A stretch of DNA of 64,000 bases from Mycobacteroides sp. CBMA 271 (GCF_009729205.1 NZ_VTHB01000002.1:496001-560000); one strand, 5' to 3'. Shown: positions 36,654 to 45,379, numbered from the stretch's first letter. Numbers and translations are program-made. The notes: generated by a model not told the origin, from the sequence alone.

Positions 36654-36729
36654 TACACCACTCAGTCTACCGATATGCCCGCGACGTGGGCGGATATCAA
36701 CAATCATTGCGGTATACCAATCAGTGTAC
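36654..36729. promoter_or_regulatory. Paired candidate TetR sites
   Basis: TACACCACTCAGTCTAC (36654-36670) and TATACCAATCAGTGTAC (36713-36729) agree at 14 of 17 bases and lie 59 bases apart in the spacer between the TetR and OYE genes. The second overlaps GGTATACC. The repeat and position suggest operators for the divergent TetR protein. Confidence 0.45.
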
Positions 36730-36742
36730 TACCGTCGCCCAC

Positions 36743-37996
36743 GTGCCCGCTCTACACGATCCCCTTCCACTGGCCTCGGGTCAGGTTCTCCAAAACCGGC
36801 TCATGAAGTCGGCACTCAGCGAGGGACTCGGCGATACTGCCCAGGGGCCGGACCACAGGCTCGTCGAGTTGTACCGCCGTTGGGGCACCGGCGGATTCGG
36901 CCTCGTCGTGACCGGCAATGTGATGGTCGATCGCAGTCATCTGGGCGAACCAGGGAACGTCGTCATCGAGGACGACCGTCATCTCGACGGCCTGTCCCGG
37001 TGGGCCAAAGCGACCAAGGACGGTGGCGGCCTCATCTGGATGCAGGTCAATCATCCAGGCAGGCAAGCCAACCCGCTTGCCACCAGATCCCAACCGGTGG
37101 CGCCGTCTTCGATCAAGATGAACGTCCCCGGGTGGCAGGCTCCGCGCGAGCTCCTCGACGACGAGATCGAGAACATCATCGATCGGTACGCGACCACGGC
37201 GTCGATAGCCGATGCCGCCGGGTTCGACGGTGTGCAAATCCACGGCGCACACGGCTACCTCGTAGCCCAGTTCCTTTCACCTCGCACCAACCGACGTTCC
37301 GACCGGTGGGGCGGCGACTCCGAACGACGAATGCGATTCGTCCTCGAAGTTGTGCGGCGCACCCGCGCCGCAGTAAGCCCTGGATTCTCGGTGGCCATCA
37401 AGCTCAATTCCGCGGACTTCCAGCGAGGAGGCTTCACGGAGGAAGAGTCGCGGGCAGTCATCGCGGCACTCGCCTCAGAGGAAGTCGATCTGATCGAAAT
37501 CAGTGGCGGTACTTATGAATCCCCGGCAATGGAGGGCAGGCCGCTGGTCACATCGGCGTCGACCCAGGCCCGGGAGGCCTACTTCCTCGAATACGCCCGC
37601 ACCGCCCGCGAGGCGGCCGGCGATGTGCCCCTCGCCGTGACGGGCGGGTTCCGTACCGAAGCCGCGATGTCCGAGGCGGTCCGGTCGGGTGACTGCGATG
37701 TCGTGGGTCTCGGGCGCCCTACCACCGTCAATCCCGAAGCCGCCGACAGCCTGCTCACGGCGCGCCAGGTACGGCTCACCGTCCCGGATGCCGCCCTCCC
37801 GATGCCGGCGTGGGTGACTAACACCGACAGAGCGAAATCTTTCCTCGCCGCACTGGAACTCCAGTGGCATAACACCCAACTGCACCGGCTCGGTGCGGGG
37901 ACCAACCCGGACCCCACCATCGGCCCGTGGATCACCGCGCTGCGGCTCCTCAAAAACAATGGTGTCGACGCTTTTCGGAGAAGGAGAAGTTCATGA
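36743..37996 (+). CDS. NADH:flavin oxidoreductase, Old Yellow Enzyme family
   Basis: 417 residues from a GTG at 36743; the frame is open further upstream but that part overlaps the operators. The FMN barrel is shown by LQNRLMKSALSEGLGD, WMQVNHPGRQANP, FDGVQIHGAHGYLVAQFLSP and VVGLGRPTTVNP. It reduces activated alkenes or similar acceptors. The stop overlaps the Ddn-like gene (ATGA). Controlled probably by the divergent TetR. Confidence 0.9.
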   Translation: MPALHDPLPLASGQVLQNRLMKSALSEGLGDTAQGPDHRLVELYRRWGTGGFGLVVTGNVMVDRSHLGEPGNVVIEDDRHLDGLSRWAKATKDGGGLIWMQVNHPGRQANPLATRSQPVAPSSIKMNVPGWQAPRELLDDEIENIIDRYATTASIADAAGFDGVQIHGAHGYLVAQFLSPRTNRRSDRWGGDSERRMRFVLEVVRRTRAAVSPGFSVAIKLNSADFQRGGFTEEESRAVIAALASEEVDLIEISGGTYESPAMEGRPLVTSASTQAREAYFLEYARTAREAAGDVPLAVTGGFRTEAAMSEAVRSGDCDVVGLGRPTTVNPEAADSLLTARQVRLTVPDAALPMPAWVTNTDRAKSFLAALELQWHNTQLHRLGAGTNPDPTIGPWITALRLLKNNGVDAFRRRRSS

Positions 37997-38409
37997 CCGA
38001 CAAGACACTGCGCAAGTTCCGCAGGGAACGCGCCATGGGGCGCTACCTGCTCAATCCGGCCGTCGGCGCCCTGACGAAGCTCGGACTGCGCACCGCACTG
38101 GCCTCCGAGCTGGAGACCACGGGCCGCAAGACCGGGCAGCTGCGGCGTGTACCGGTCTCCGTGCAGTTCGATGCCACCGGCGCCTGGGTAATCTGCCAGC
38201 ACGGCACCCGCTCGGGTTGGGGCAGCAATATCGCCGCCAACCCGAATATCCGTCTGCGACAGGGAGACCGGTGGCGCACTGGCGTCGCCCAATTCCGTCC
38301 CGACGATGATGTCGTGGCCCGGGGGCGCAAGTTCGGACTCATCGGCGCCCGCGTCGTCAAGGCCCTGGAGACCACACCCGTCTCGGTGCGCATCGACTTC
38401 GCCGACTAA
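37993..38409 (+). CDS. Deazaflavin (F420)-dependent nitroreductase-like protein, Ddn family
   Basis: 138 residues from the ATG at 37993 after AAGGAGAAG. LETTGRKTGQLRRVPV and WGSNIAANPNIRLRQGDRW are the family motifs of the split-barrel F420-binding Ddn/FDOR-B group. Such enzymes reduce quinones or nitro compounds using F420H2. It is co-translated with the OYE gene, so the pair may act on one class of electrophilic compound. Confidence 0.85.
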   Translation: MTDKTLRKFRRERAMGRYLLNPAVGALTKLGLRTALASELETTGRKTGQLRRVPVSVQFDATGAWVICQHGTRSGWGSNIAANPNIRLRQGDRWRTGVAQFRPDDDVVARGRKFGLIGARVVKALETTPVSVRIDFAD

Positions 38410-38460
38410 CACCTATTGGCACAGTTGCGCAGATTTGTGCCATTGAGCTAGTCTGGCCTC

Positions 38461-39384
38461 ATGGTCGATCAGAGCGCCATCAGTCTGGATGAAGGACTCC
38501 GCGAGGCAATCCCGATGCCCGTGGACAACAGCGACTCCGAACTTCGCCTGGGTGCGGAGTCGCTGGTCTGGAAGTTCTATGGAGACGTGCGGGGAGTCCT
38601 CGGTTTCCAGCGGCTGGCCGGGACCGAGAACTGCATCGAGCAGCTGGGCAAGGCCGTCGAGGACCACTCGGTGATCTTCAGCGACACCATCGGCCGCGCA
38701 AAACGCTCTGGCCCGCCCATCATGAAGACCATCTACTCCGCGGACCCGCAGAAGTGGGGCCGCACCATCCGCGATTTCCACAAGCCGATCAGCGGAACCA
38801 TCAGCGACGGCTCGCGTTATCACGCCCTCAATCCCGAGCTCTTCTATTGGGCCCATGCAACATTCGTCGATCAGGTGCTGTACATCACCGACACCTTCAT
38901 CCGGCGACTCTCCTACGACGAGAAGGTGCAAATCTTCGAGGAGAGCAAGGTCTGGTACAGCCTCTACGGCGTCAGCGCCCGCAATCAGCCGCAGACCTAC
39001 GACGAGTTCGTCACCTATATGGAGGGCATGTTCGACAGGTTTGTGCCCACCAAGACGATCCTCTACGCCACGGGCTACATCCGCCAGGGCGTGCCCGGAC
39101 CCAAACAGATCCCCAAGCCGATGTGGCGCGTGTTGTCGGCGCCTTTGAATGCCTTCGTCCGAACCGTGGTCGTCGGGACGCTACCCCCGCAGATGAAGGA
39201 CGTCTGCCGGCTGGAGTGGAACGACAAGAAGGAACGCAACTTCCAGCGCTTCGCCAAGGTGATGCGGGCGGTGAATCCGGTGTTCAACAAGCTGCCGGTG
39301 CGCATGCTCTACCTGCCGTGGGCATCCGAGGGCTGGAGGCGCGAGGGCGTCGACCCCCGCCCGTTGCATAACCAGGCGGCATGA
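38461..39384 (+). CDS. Oxygenase MpaB/DUF2236-family protein
   Basis: 307 residues. ALNPELFYWAHATFVDQVLY near 122-141 contains the His of the heme- or metal-binding centre seen in MpaB and latex-clearing-protein relatives; FYGDVRGVLGFQRL and YGVSARNQPQTYDEFVTYME are further family segments. MpaB-like proteins are oxygenases acting on hydrophobic substrates. Helical, without a clear signal peptide. It overlaps the TetR gene by ATGA. Confidence 0.85.
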   Translation: MVDQSAISLDEGLREAIPMPVDNSDSELRLGAESLVWKFYGDVRGVLGFQRLAGTENCIEQLGKAVEDHSVIFSDTIGRAKRSGPPIMKTIYSADPQKWGRTIRDFHKPISGTISDGSRYHALNPELFYWAHATFVDQVLYITDTFIRRLSYDEKVQIFEESKVWYSLYGVSARNQPQTYDEFVTYMEGMFDRFVPTKTILYATGYIRQGVPGPKQIPKPMWRVLSAPLNAFVRTVVVGTLPPQMKDVCRLEWNDKKERNFQRFAKVMRAVNPVFNKLPVRMLYLPWASEGWRREGVDPRPLHNQAA

Positions 39385-39962
39385 CCATACTCGCGGGAGT
39401 GACCAGCGCCCCGCCCGCAGACGCACTGCTGGACGCCGCGCGCACCGAGTTCGAACGGCACGGGATGCGCCGCGCCAACATGGACGCCATCGCGCGCCGC
39501 GCTGGGGTGAGCCGACGAACCCTCTACCGCCGCTTCCCCACCAAGGAGGCGCTCTTCGAGCAGCTCATCGAGGCGGAGAGCGTGGCGATCTTCGGGCAGC
39601 TGGCCGTCGCCGCGCAGGGCCAGGATGCTCAGGGCGCCATCGTCGAGTGCTTCACCTTGGCCATGCGGCTCATCACTGAAAGCCAGTTGGCGAGCACCAT
39701 CATCGAGAACGAACCCGAGCTGGTCATCGGGCTTAACACGCCCTCGGGCGATAAGGCCATCGTGCGCGCCAGCGCACTGGTGGCGACCTCGCTGCGACAC
39801 AGCGGTGTCACCATGCCCGACGACGCCGTGCTGACCGTTTCGGAAATCCTTGTGCGCCTGGTCGCTTCACTGCTGACCAACCGCGCTGGCGTCCTCGATA
39901 TCACCGACACCGCCGCCGTCCGGCGGTACGCGCAGACGTATCTGGCACGTTTGGTGTGGTGA
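39381..39962 (+). CDS. TetR-family regulator
   Basis: 193 residues. HTH: ALLDAARTEFERHGMRRANM, then DAIARRAGVSRRTLYRRFPTKEALF. It is translationally coupled to the MpaB-like oxygenase upstream (ATGA), so it probably autoregulates that pair. Confidence 0.9.
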   Translation: MTILAGVTSAPPADALLDAARTEFERHGMRRANMDAIARRAGVSRRTLYRRFPTKEALFEQLIEAESVAIFGQLAVAAQGQDAQGAIVECFTLAMRLITESQLASTIIENEPELVIGLNTPSGDKAIVRASALVATSLRHSGVTMPDDAVLTVSEILVRLVASLLTNRAGVLDITDTAAVRRYAQTYLARLVW

Positions 39963-39988
39963 GTCGCGGCCCTGGCTAGGCTCTGGCC

Positions 39989-40882
39989 ATGGCCAAGTTC
40001 GCCGCGCTGATGTGCCTGTGTCTAGTCGCTCTGACCGGATGCGGAAACACGCATTCGCCGGGTCCATCGAGCAGCGCCCCGTCCACATCCACGGCCCCGT
40101 CGTCGCAGCCCCTGCCCAAGGTCGCGGGCCGCACCGTGCTGCCCATCACCGAGGTGACGAACCCGACGGGGCTGGCGGTCGATGCGGCGGGGAACGTCTA
40201 CGTCGGCGACTATGACAGCAAGCGCGTCATTCAGTTCTCCCCCAGCTCGAACACCCAACGGGCACTGCCGTTCACCGACGTAGACAACATCAACGGGCTC
40301 GCAGTCGATACCGCGGGCGCCGTGTACCTGGTCGACAACATCAATCCCGATCGGGTCAAGAAGCTCTCTGCCGGAAGTTCTGCCCAGGAAGTACTGCCGT
40401 TCCCCAGCATCTCCAACCCGGCCGGCGTAGCGGTCGCCAGCGATGACACCGTCTACCTCACCGGCTACACCAACAACCAGGTGCTCGCGCTGCGCGAGGG
40501 CGCCACCAGCCCGGAGCTGCTTCCGATCTCGGGGATCGACGCGCCGGTGGGGGTGGCGGTCGATTCGCGGGGAACCGTCTACGCCGCCAGCGCGCACCAA
40601 AATCGGGTGCTGAAGCTGGAGCTGGGGAAGACAGCACCGTCCGAGCTTCCCTTCACCGGGCTGAATAACCCGTACGGCGTGGCCGTCGGCCCTAACGACG
40701 ATGTCTACGTGGCAGATACCGAGAACAAACGAGTGCTGCGGCTACCCGCCGGATCGAGCACCCAGCAGGAGTTGAAGGTGCCAGATCTGAACCGTTTGAG
40801 CTGGTTGGCCGTCGACTCCGCAGGAAACATCTACGTCACCAACGACCAACAGCAGGTTCTGCAGTTGCCGTTCGGTTTCTGA
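39989..40882 (+). CDS. NHL-repeat beta-propeller lipoprotein
   Basis: 297 residues. The signal peptide ends in a lipobox (LTGC, Cys18), so it should be a lipoprotein on the outer face of the cytoplasmic membrane. After a Ser/Pro/Thr linker (22-45), six NHL-type blades repeat the pattern GLAVDAAGNVYVGDYDSKRVI, similar to the sensor propeller of PknD. It probably binds a ligand or partner at the cell surface. It starts 26 bases after the TetR gene. Confidence 0.88.
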   Translation: MAKFAALMCLCLVALTGCGNTHSPGPSSSAPSTSTAPSSQPLPKVAGRTVLPITEVTNPTGLAVDAAGNVYVGDYDSKRVIQFSPSSNTQRALPFTDVDNINGLAVDTAGAVYLVDNINPDRVKKLSAGSSAQEVLPFPSISNPAGVAVASDDTVYLTGYTNNQVLALREGATSPELLPISGIDAPVGVAVDSRGTVYAASAHQNRVLKLELGKTAPSELPFTGLNNPYGVAVGPNDDVYVADTENKRVLRLPAGSSTQQELKVPDLNRLSWLAVDSAGNIYVTNDQQQVLQLPFGF

Positions 40883-40913
40883 CCCTCAGTCGGGATCTGA
40901 CTAAACTGCCTGC

Positions 40914-41552
40914 ATGGCTACCCGGCGGCAGATGTACGCAGAACAGACCCGCTCGGACCTGCTGGACTCCGCACGCCGGCATTTCACCACCACCGGATAC
41001 AACAGCGTGACCGTCGACGACATCGTCAGCAGCATCGAGGTCAGCAAGGGCACCTTCTACTACCACTTCTCCGATAAGCAGGCGATGTTCACCGCGCTGC
41101 TCACCGAATGCCTGACCGACACCGCCGATACCGTGACCACCGCCATCCGCCGCCTGGACAAGCCCGGCGCCAACGGTCCGCAGGTCGCCGCCGCCTCCGC
41201 CTGGGTGTACCTGTCGCGATCGCTCAACGATGGGACCTACCGGGAACTCATGCGCCAGGCGCCCATGGTCCTCGGCGAGGAGTCGTACCGCCATATCGAC
41301 GAAACCATCGTGCTGCCGCCGTTGGTCACGCTCATGGAAACCCTTGCCGCGCGTAAAGAATTGAAGTCCGGCGTACACACACGCATGGCCGCCCGGATGC
41401 TGATGACGATGTTCGTGACCGCCAACAGCATCATCGCCGAATCCGACGATCCCGCAACGACGATGATCGAGGTCGCCGACACCATCGCCACCATGTTCAG
41501 CGGCATCGTCCTCGGCGACGTCCCCTTGTCGAAGGCCGCCGCGGCGGGGTAA
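40914..41552 (+). CDS. TetR-family regulator
   Basis: 212 residues from the ATG at 40914. HTH: DLLDSARRHFTTTGYNSVTV, then DDIVSSIEVSKGTFYYHFSDKQAMF. The C-terminal domain is helical. No obvious divergent target; it lies between the NHL lipoprotein and a small membrane protein, either of which it may regulate. Confidence 0.9.
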   Translation: MATRRQMYAEQTRSDLLDSARRHFTTTGYNSVTVDDIVSSIEVSKGTFYYHFSDKQAMFTALLTECLTDTADTVTTAIRRLDKPGANGPQVAAASAWVYLSRSLNDGTYRELMRQAPMVLGEESYRHIDETIVLPPLVTLMETLAARKELKSGVHTRMAARMLMTMFVTANSIIAESDDPATTMIEVADTIATMFSGIVLGDVPLSKAAAAG

Positions 41553-41625
41553 GGCGTACGTTTGCGCCCGCAATTCGGGTAGCTCTACTCATGTCCCACG
41601 CCCGCGGGACTGTCATCGTGGTCGC

Positions 41626-41913
41626 ATGAGCACATCCGAACCCGTTTCCAAGGCCACCGCGGCCTATTACATCCAGTCCGCCATCGCCTTTGGCGTGTCG
41701 TTCGGATCAACATTGTTGGGCATCGTCTACCTCCCACTGACCACCTGGCAACGCGGATTTCTCGCGGTCTGCATGGTCTTCCTGGTAACGAGCTGCTTCA
41801 ACCTGGCCAAGTGTGTCCGCGACGCTCACGAGACCCAACAGGTACGGCATCGGATCGACGAGGCCAGACTCGACAAGATGTTCGTCGAACACAACCCGCT
41901 CAAGACTGCCTAG
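41626..41913 (+). CDS. YiaA/YiaB-type two-helix membrane protein
   Basis: 95 residues with two hydrophobic helices (about 15-36 and 44-62) and a short amphipathic tail, matching the YiaA/B two-helix domain seen in small bacterial inner-membrane proteins. Function unknown. It overlaps the convergent HMG-CoA-lyase gene by 4 bases. Confidence 0.85.
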   Translation: MSTSEPVSKATAAYYIQSAIAFGVSFGSTLLGIVYLPLTTWQRGFLAVCMVFLVTSCFNLAKCVRDAHETQQVRHRIDEARLDKMFVEHNPLKTA

Positions 41914-42815
41914 GCGCCGAGCAGCCGGTCTCCCGCGCGCAGCAGGGCGCTCGGGACCTCATGTCCGACAACCGATTGCACCACTCGGGCGGCCTCGATC
42001 GCGGCATCAAGATCCACGTCGACACCAATGTCGCTGTCCCGCAGCAGATACACCAGATCTTCGGTGGCGATATTGCCGGTGGCACCCGGCGCGAATGGAC
42101 AGCCGCCGAGCCCACCGATGGACGAGTCGAGCCGTGTCACCCCGGACTGCACGGCGGCGTACGCACTGGCCAGACCGGATCCGCGGGTGTTGTGGAAATG
42201 CGCGCCCAGCGGTACCTCGCCGACGATCGGTAGCACTGCCGCAACAAGGTTCGTGACGCGCCGCGGGGTGGTAGTGCCGATGGTGTCGGCCAGCGCGTAG
42301 CGGTCGACGTTCCAGTCTCGGGCCCGGCGCAGGATGTCGAGCACCCGCCGTTCGGGGGTGGGCCCGTCGAATGGGCAGTCCCAGGAGCAGGCGACAATCA
42401 CCTCCACTGTGGCACCAACATCGTGGGCCAGTGCCACGATGTCCTCGATGCGGGCGGTTGCCTCGGTGGTGCTGCATCCGACGTTGGCCTGACTGTGGCC
42501 GTCGGATGCCGAGAGAACGTACTCGATCGAGGTGAGCCCGGCCGCCAGGGCACGCTTGGCGCCATTCGGACTCGCGACCAGGGCCGAGAACTCGATATCC
42601 GGATAGTTGTGCAGCTGCGCCGACAATTCCGCCGCGTCGGCCAATGCCGGCACCTTGGAGGGCGACACGAACGCCGTCGCCTCCACCTCACGCACACCCG
42701 TGGCCGCGATCGCATCGAGCAGTTTCAGCTTGTCCGCCAACGGGATCGGCGCCTCAAGCTGCAGCCCATCCCGCAACAGCACCTCGCGGATGGTGACATG
42801 GGCAGGCAGATTCAT
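41910..42815 (-). CDS. Hydroxymethylglutaryl-CoA lyase-like protein
   Basis: 301 residues, HMGL-like TIM barrel. LLRDGLQLE binds the metal and substrate, HFHNTRG gives the metal-binding histidines, and GLGGCPFAPGATGN carries the signature Cys. Canonical enzymes cleave HMG-CoA to acetoacetate and acetyl-CoA in leucine breakdown. Pairing with a CaiB CoA-transferase (ATGA overlap) also fits cleavage of a related 3-hydroxyacyl-CoA, such as citramalyl-type esters. Confidence 0.85.
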   Translation of the reverse strand: MNLPAHVTIREVLLRDGLQLEAPIPLADKLKLLDAIAATGVREVEATAFVSPSKVPALADAAELSAQLHNYPDIEFSALVASPNGAKRALAAGLTSIEYVLSASDGHSQANVGCSTTEATARIEDIVALAHDVGATVEVIVACSWDCPFDGPTPERRVLDILRRARDWNVDRYALADTIGTTTPRRVTNLVAAVLPIVGEVPLGAHFHNTRGSGLASAYAAVQSGVTRLDSSIGGLGGCPFAPGATGNIATEDLVYLLRDSDIGVDVDLDAAIEAARVVQSVVGHEVPSALLRAGDRLLGA

Positions 42816-44011
42816 AGCGTCCCTTCGGCCCGTAGGTTCTCGATATCATCGGCGCTCTTACCCAACAGCCCCAGATAGACGTCGTCGTTGTGCTGCCCCG
42901 GCCGTGCCGGGCCCGCGCTCCGAACACCGCCCGGAGATTCGGACAGCACCGGAACCACACCCGGCCCCAGCACCGACCGGCCGAGCGTCTCATCGAAATG
43001 CTCGACGAGCATCTCCCGCGCCTTGAGCTGCGGATCCTGCACCACGTCGGCGACGGTGTTGATGGGGCCGGCGATCACCCCGGCGGCACTGAGCACGTCG
43101 ATGATGTCGCGGGGTTGGCGCCCCGCCGCCCATGCCCCGATGATCCCGTCGAGCTCGTCTTGATTACGCCCGCGGGCAACGTGATCGACGAATCGCTCAT
43201 CGGAGCTCAGCTCCGGTTGGTCCATCGCCTCGCACAGCCTGCGGAACACGGTGTCCTGGTTCGCGGCGATCACCACCCAGCTGCCGTCGGCGCTCTGGTA
43301 GATGTTCGACGGCGCGATGCCCTCTAGACGGGTTCCCGACGGCCCCCGCACCACCCCACCCACGTCATAGTCAGGAATGGTGGATTCCTGTACTGCCAAA
43401 CAACTTTCGGTCAGCGCCACATCGACAACCTGTCCACACCCGGTGACGGTCCGACGGTACAGCGCGGCCAGCGCGCCCTGGGCGGCGAACATCCCGGCGA
43501 GGGTGTCTCCGATCGAGAGCGCCATGCGCGGCGGGGGGCCGCCGGGGAAGCCGTTGAGATGCCGCAGGCCACTGGCCGCCTCAGCCACCGACGCGTATCC
43601 GGCCTTGTGGGCGTCGGGCCCGGTCTGCCCGTATCCGGACACGCGGACCAGAATGATGCCCCTGTTGCGTTCGGCAAGGACGTCATAGCCCAGGCCCCAC
43701 TTCTCCAGCGTGCCGGGCCGGAAGTTCTCGACGATCACATCCGACTTTTCGACGAGGTCGAGGAACAGTGCGCGGCCGGATTCGGTGCGCAGATCCAGGG
43801 TGATGGCCTTCTTGTTGCGGGCGTGCACCGTCCAGAACACGTGGTGTCCGTCGACCTCCGCCTGCCCCCAGGTCCGTAGCGGATCCGGTGCGGCGGGCGG
43901 TTCGATCTTGAGCACCTCGGCGCCCATATCGCCAAGCAGCCGCCCCGCGAAAGGCCCGGCGATCAGGGTGCCCAGTTCCAGCACCCGGATCCCATCAAGA
44001 GCACCCGTCAT
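42812..44011 (-). CDS. CaiB/BaiF family CoA-transferase
   Basis: 399 residues from the ATG at 44011. LELGTLIAGPFAGRLLGDMGAEVLKIEPP opens the class III CoA-transferase fold; VIVENFRPGTLEKWGLGYD, YGQTGPDAHKAGYA and LSIGDTLAG follow, with Asp169 the catalytic residue at the same number as in formyl-CoA transferase. It transfers CoA between carboxylic acids. Its stop overlaps the HMGL-like gene start, so they act in one pathway. The start region lies next to the divergent ECF sigma gene. Confidence 0.9.
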   Translation of the reverse strand: MTGALDGIRVLELGTLIAGPFAGRLLGDMGAEVLKIEPPAAPDPLRTWGQAEVDGHHVFWTVHARNKKAITLDLRTESGRALFLDLVEKSDVIVENFRPGTLEKWGLGYDVLAERNRGIILVRVSGYGQTGPDAHKAGYASVAEAASGLRHLNGFPGGPPPRMALSIGDTLAGMFAAQGALAALYRRTVTGCGQVVDVALTESCLAVQESTIPDYDVGGVVRGPSGTRLEGIAPSNIYQSADGSWVVIAANQDTVFRRLCEAMDQPELSSDERFVDHVARGRNQDELDGIIGAWAAGRQPRDIIDVLSAAGVIAGPINTVADVVQDPQLKAREMLVEHFDETLGRSVLGPGVVPVLSESPGGVRSAGPARPGQHNDDVYLGLLGKSADDIENLRAEGTL

Positions 44012-44028
44012 TCCCGTGACGCTACCCC

Positions 44029-44054
44029 GAACCACATGGCCGCCTGGATCGTGT
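44029..44054 (+). promoter_or_regulatory. Candidate ECF-sigma promoter
   Basis: GAACC (44029-44033) and CGTGT (44050-44054) are separated by 16 bases, close to the ECF consensus GGAAC-N16/17-CGT. It lies about 50 bases before the sigma-factor start, as expected for an autoregulated ECF operon. Found by eye only. Confidence 0.35.
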
Positions 44055-44105
44055 AACCAGTGGCACTACTTCTTCATGGGCAGATATCTGGCTGCCCGGT
44101 GAGGG

Positions 44106-44687
44106 ATGCTCGGGACGGGACAACAGACGGTGATGACGCAACGTGATCCCACCGCCCGGCGCGGCTTGCGGGCCGTTCCGGGTGGTGGTGACCACTATCC
44201 GGACTGGCAGTCCGTGTACGCAGACAACGCCGTCTGGGTCTATCGCACCATCTTCGCGCGGGTGGGCAACAAACCGGACGCCGAAGATCTGACGACCGAA
44301 GTGTTCCTCGCCGCGCTGCGCCCGCTTCGCCTCACCGCCACCAAGGCCGAGGTGCGGGCCTATCTGCGGACGACAGCGCGCACCGTGCTGGCGGCACACT
44401 GGCGCGAAACGCTGGGCCGCGAGATCACCTCGATCCCCGATCTGCAGGACATCGCCGACCGACCGCCCGAGACCGAAGAATCCATCAGCACGGCACCGCA
44501 ACACGCGAGGGCGGTCCTGGACGCACTACCGGACAACTATCGTCGAATCCTGGAACTCCGGTTCCTGCAGAGCTGTTCGATCAAGGAGTCCGCCGCAACC
44601 ATGGGTGTCACCGTCGCCAACGCCAAGGTGCTGCAGCACCGCGCACTGCGTCTAGCCGCCCAGATCCACGAACAGGACCCATCATGA
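44106..44687 (+). CDS. ECF-type RNA polymerase sigma factor
   Basis: 193 residues from the ATG at 44106, or 184 from the ATG at 44133. Region 2: WVYRTIFARVGNKPDAEDLT, then TEVFLAALRPL. Region 4: ARAVLDALPDNYRRILELRF, LQSCSIKESAATMGVT, then VANAKVLQHRALRLA. The stop overlaps the Rieske protein gene (ATGA), the arrangement usual for a sigma and its anti-sigma. A candidate ECF promoter lies upstream. Probably controls the downstream envelope cassette. Confidence 0.9.
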   Translation: MLGTGQQTVMTQRDPTARRGLRAVPGGGDHYPDWQSVYADNAVWVYRTIFARVGNKPDAEDLTTEVFLAALRPLRLTATKAEVRAYLRTTARTVLAAHWRETLGREITSIPDLQDIADRPPETEESISTAPQHARAVLDALPDNYRRILELRFLQSCSIKESAATMGVTVANAKVLQHRALRLAAQIHEQDPS

Positions 44688-45379
44688 ATCCGCGTGGGCT
44701 ACGCCGCTACGTCGACGACCTACTCCGGGGACGTCGGCCCAAGGCATTTCGCCCCGACGATTTCGAGGCAGCGCAGATCCGGACCGCGATCGAGCTGCGC
44801 GCGAGTCAGCCCGGAGACGACACTCCGAGCCAAGAGTTTCTCGCCGATCTACATGAACGTCTTGCCGAGCAGATGGGTGATGCCCCAGCACCTTCCGGCC
44901 AGAAGCGGTGGCAAGCACCCACCCGTCGAACCGTCCTCGTCGGCACCTCCGCAGCCGCTGCCGCCGCCGCGGTTGCCGTCACCACCGACCGTCTGGTGGT
45001 GCGGAAGGAACAAACAGATCCGCAACAGGCCTCGGGCGAGATCGTGCCGAACACGGGCAGTTGGCAGCGCGTCGCGGCCAGCAGTGCGGTACCCGAAGGC
45101 GGGGTGCGTCCCTTCGACCTCGGATTCGTCAACGGATTCGTGCGTCGGACCGCCGGCCAGGTCGAAGCGGTCTCGGGTGTTTGCACACACCAGGGCTGCA
45201 AGCTCTGGTTCGACGGTGCGCAAGACCGGTTGCAGTGCCCGTGCCACACCACATCGTTCAGCACCGACGGGCGGGTGCTCACGCACCAACTGCCGATCGC
45301 GCCCAAGCCGCTGCCCAAGCTGGAGGTACGCGAGGCCAACGGTCATATCGAGGTATTCGCACCCGACCGTCCCGTGTAA
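44684..45379 (+). CDS. Membrane-anchored Rieske 2Fe-2S protein (possible anti-sigma)
   Basis: 231 residues in three parts. Residues 1-80 are a soluble, probably cytoplasmic domain (LRRYVDDLLRGRRPKAFRPD, then DFEAAQIRTAIELRA). Residues 83-101 form an Ala-rich membrane helix after TRR. Residues 115-231 are a Rieske domain: Cys167 and His169 in CTHQGC, Cys185 and His188 in CPCH bind the cluster, with Cys172/Cys187 as the disulfide. The order resembles a transmembrane anti-sigma with a redox sensor in place of the usual domain. This role is inference; electron transfer is the alternative. Confidence 0.88.
   Translation: MNPRGLRRYVDDLLRGRRPKAFRPDDFEAAQIRTAIELRASQPGDDTPSQEFLADLHERLAEQMGDAPAPSGQKRWQAPTRRTVLVGTSAAAAAAAVAVTTDRLVVRKEQTDPQQASGEIVPNTGSWQRVAASSAVPEGGVRPFDLGFVNGFVRRTAGQVEAVSGVCTHQGCKLWFDGAQDRLQCPCHTTSFSTDGRVLTHQLPIAPKPLPKLEVREANGHIEVFAPDRPV

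Noticed and set aside
38413-38931. Open minus-strand frame of 172 codons opposite the MpaB-like gene
   Set aside because: It has no motif and is antisense to a well-conserved oxygenase gene, so it is taken as a GC-rich shadow.
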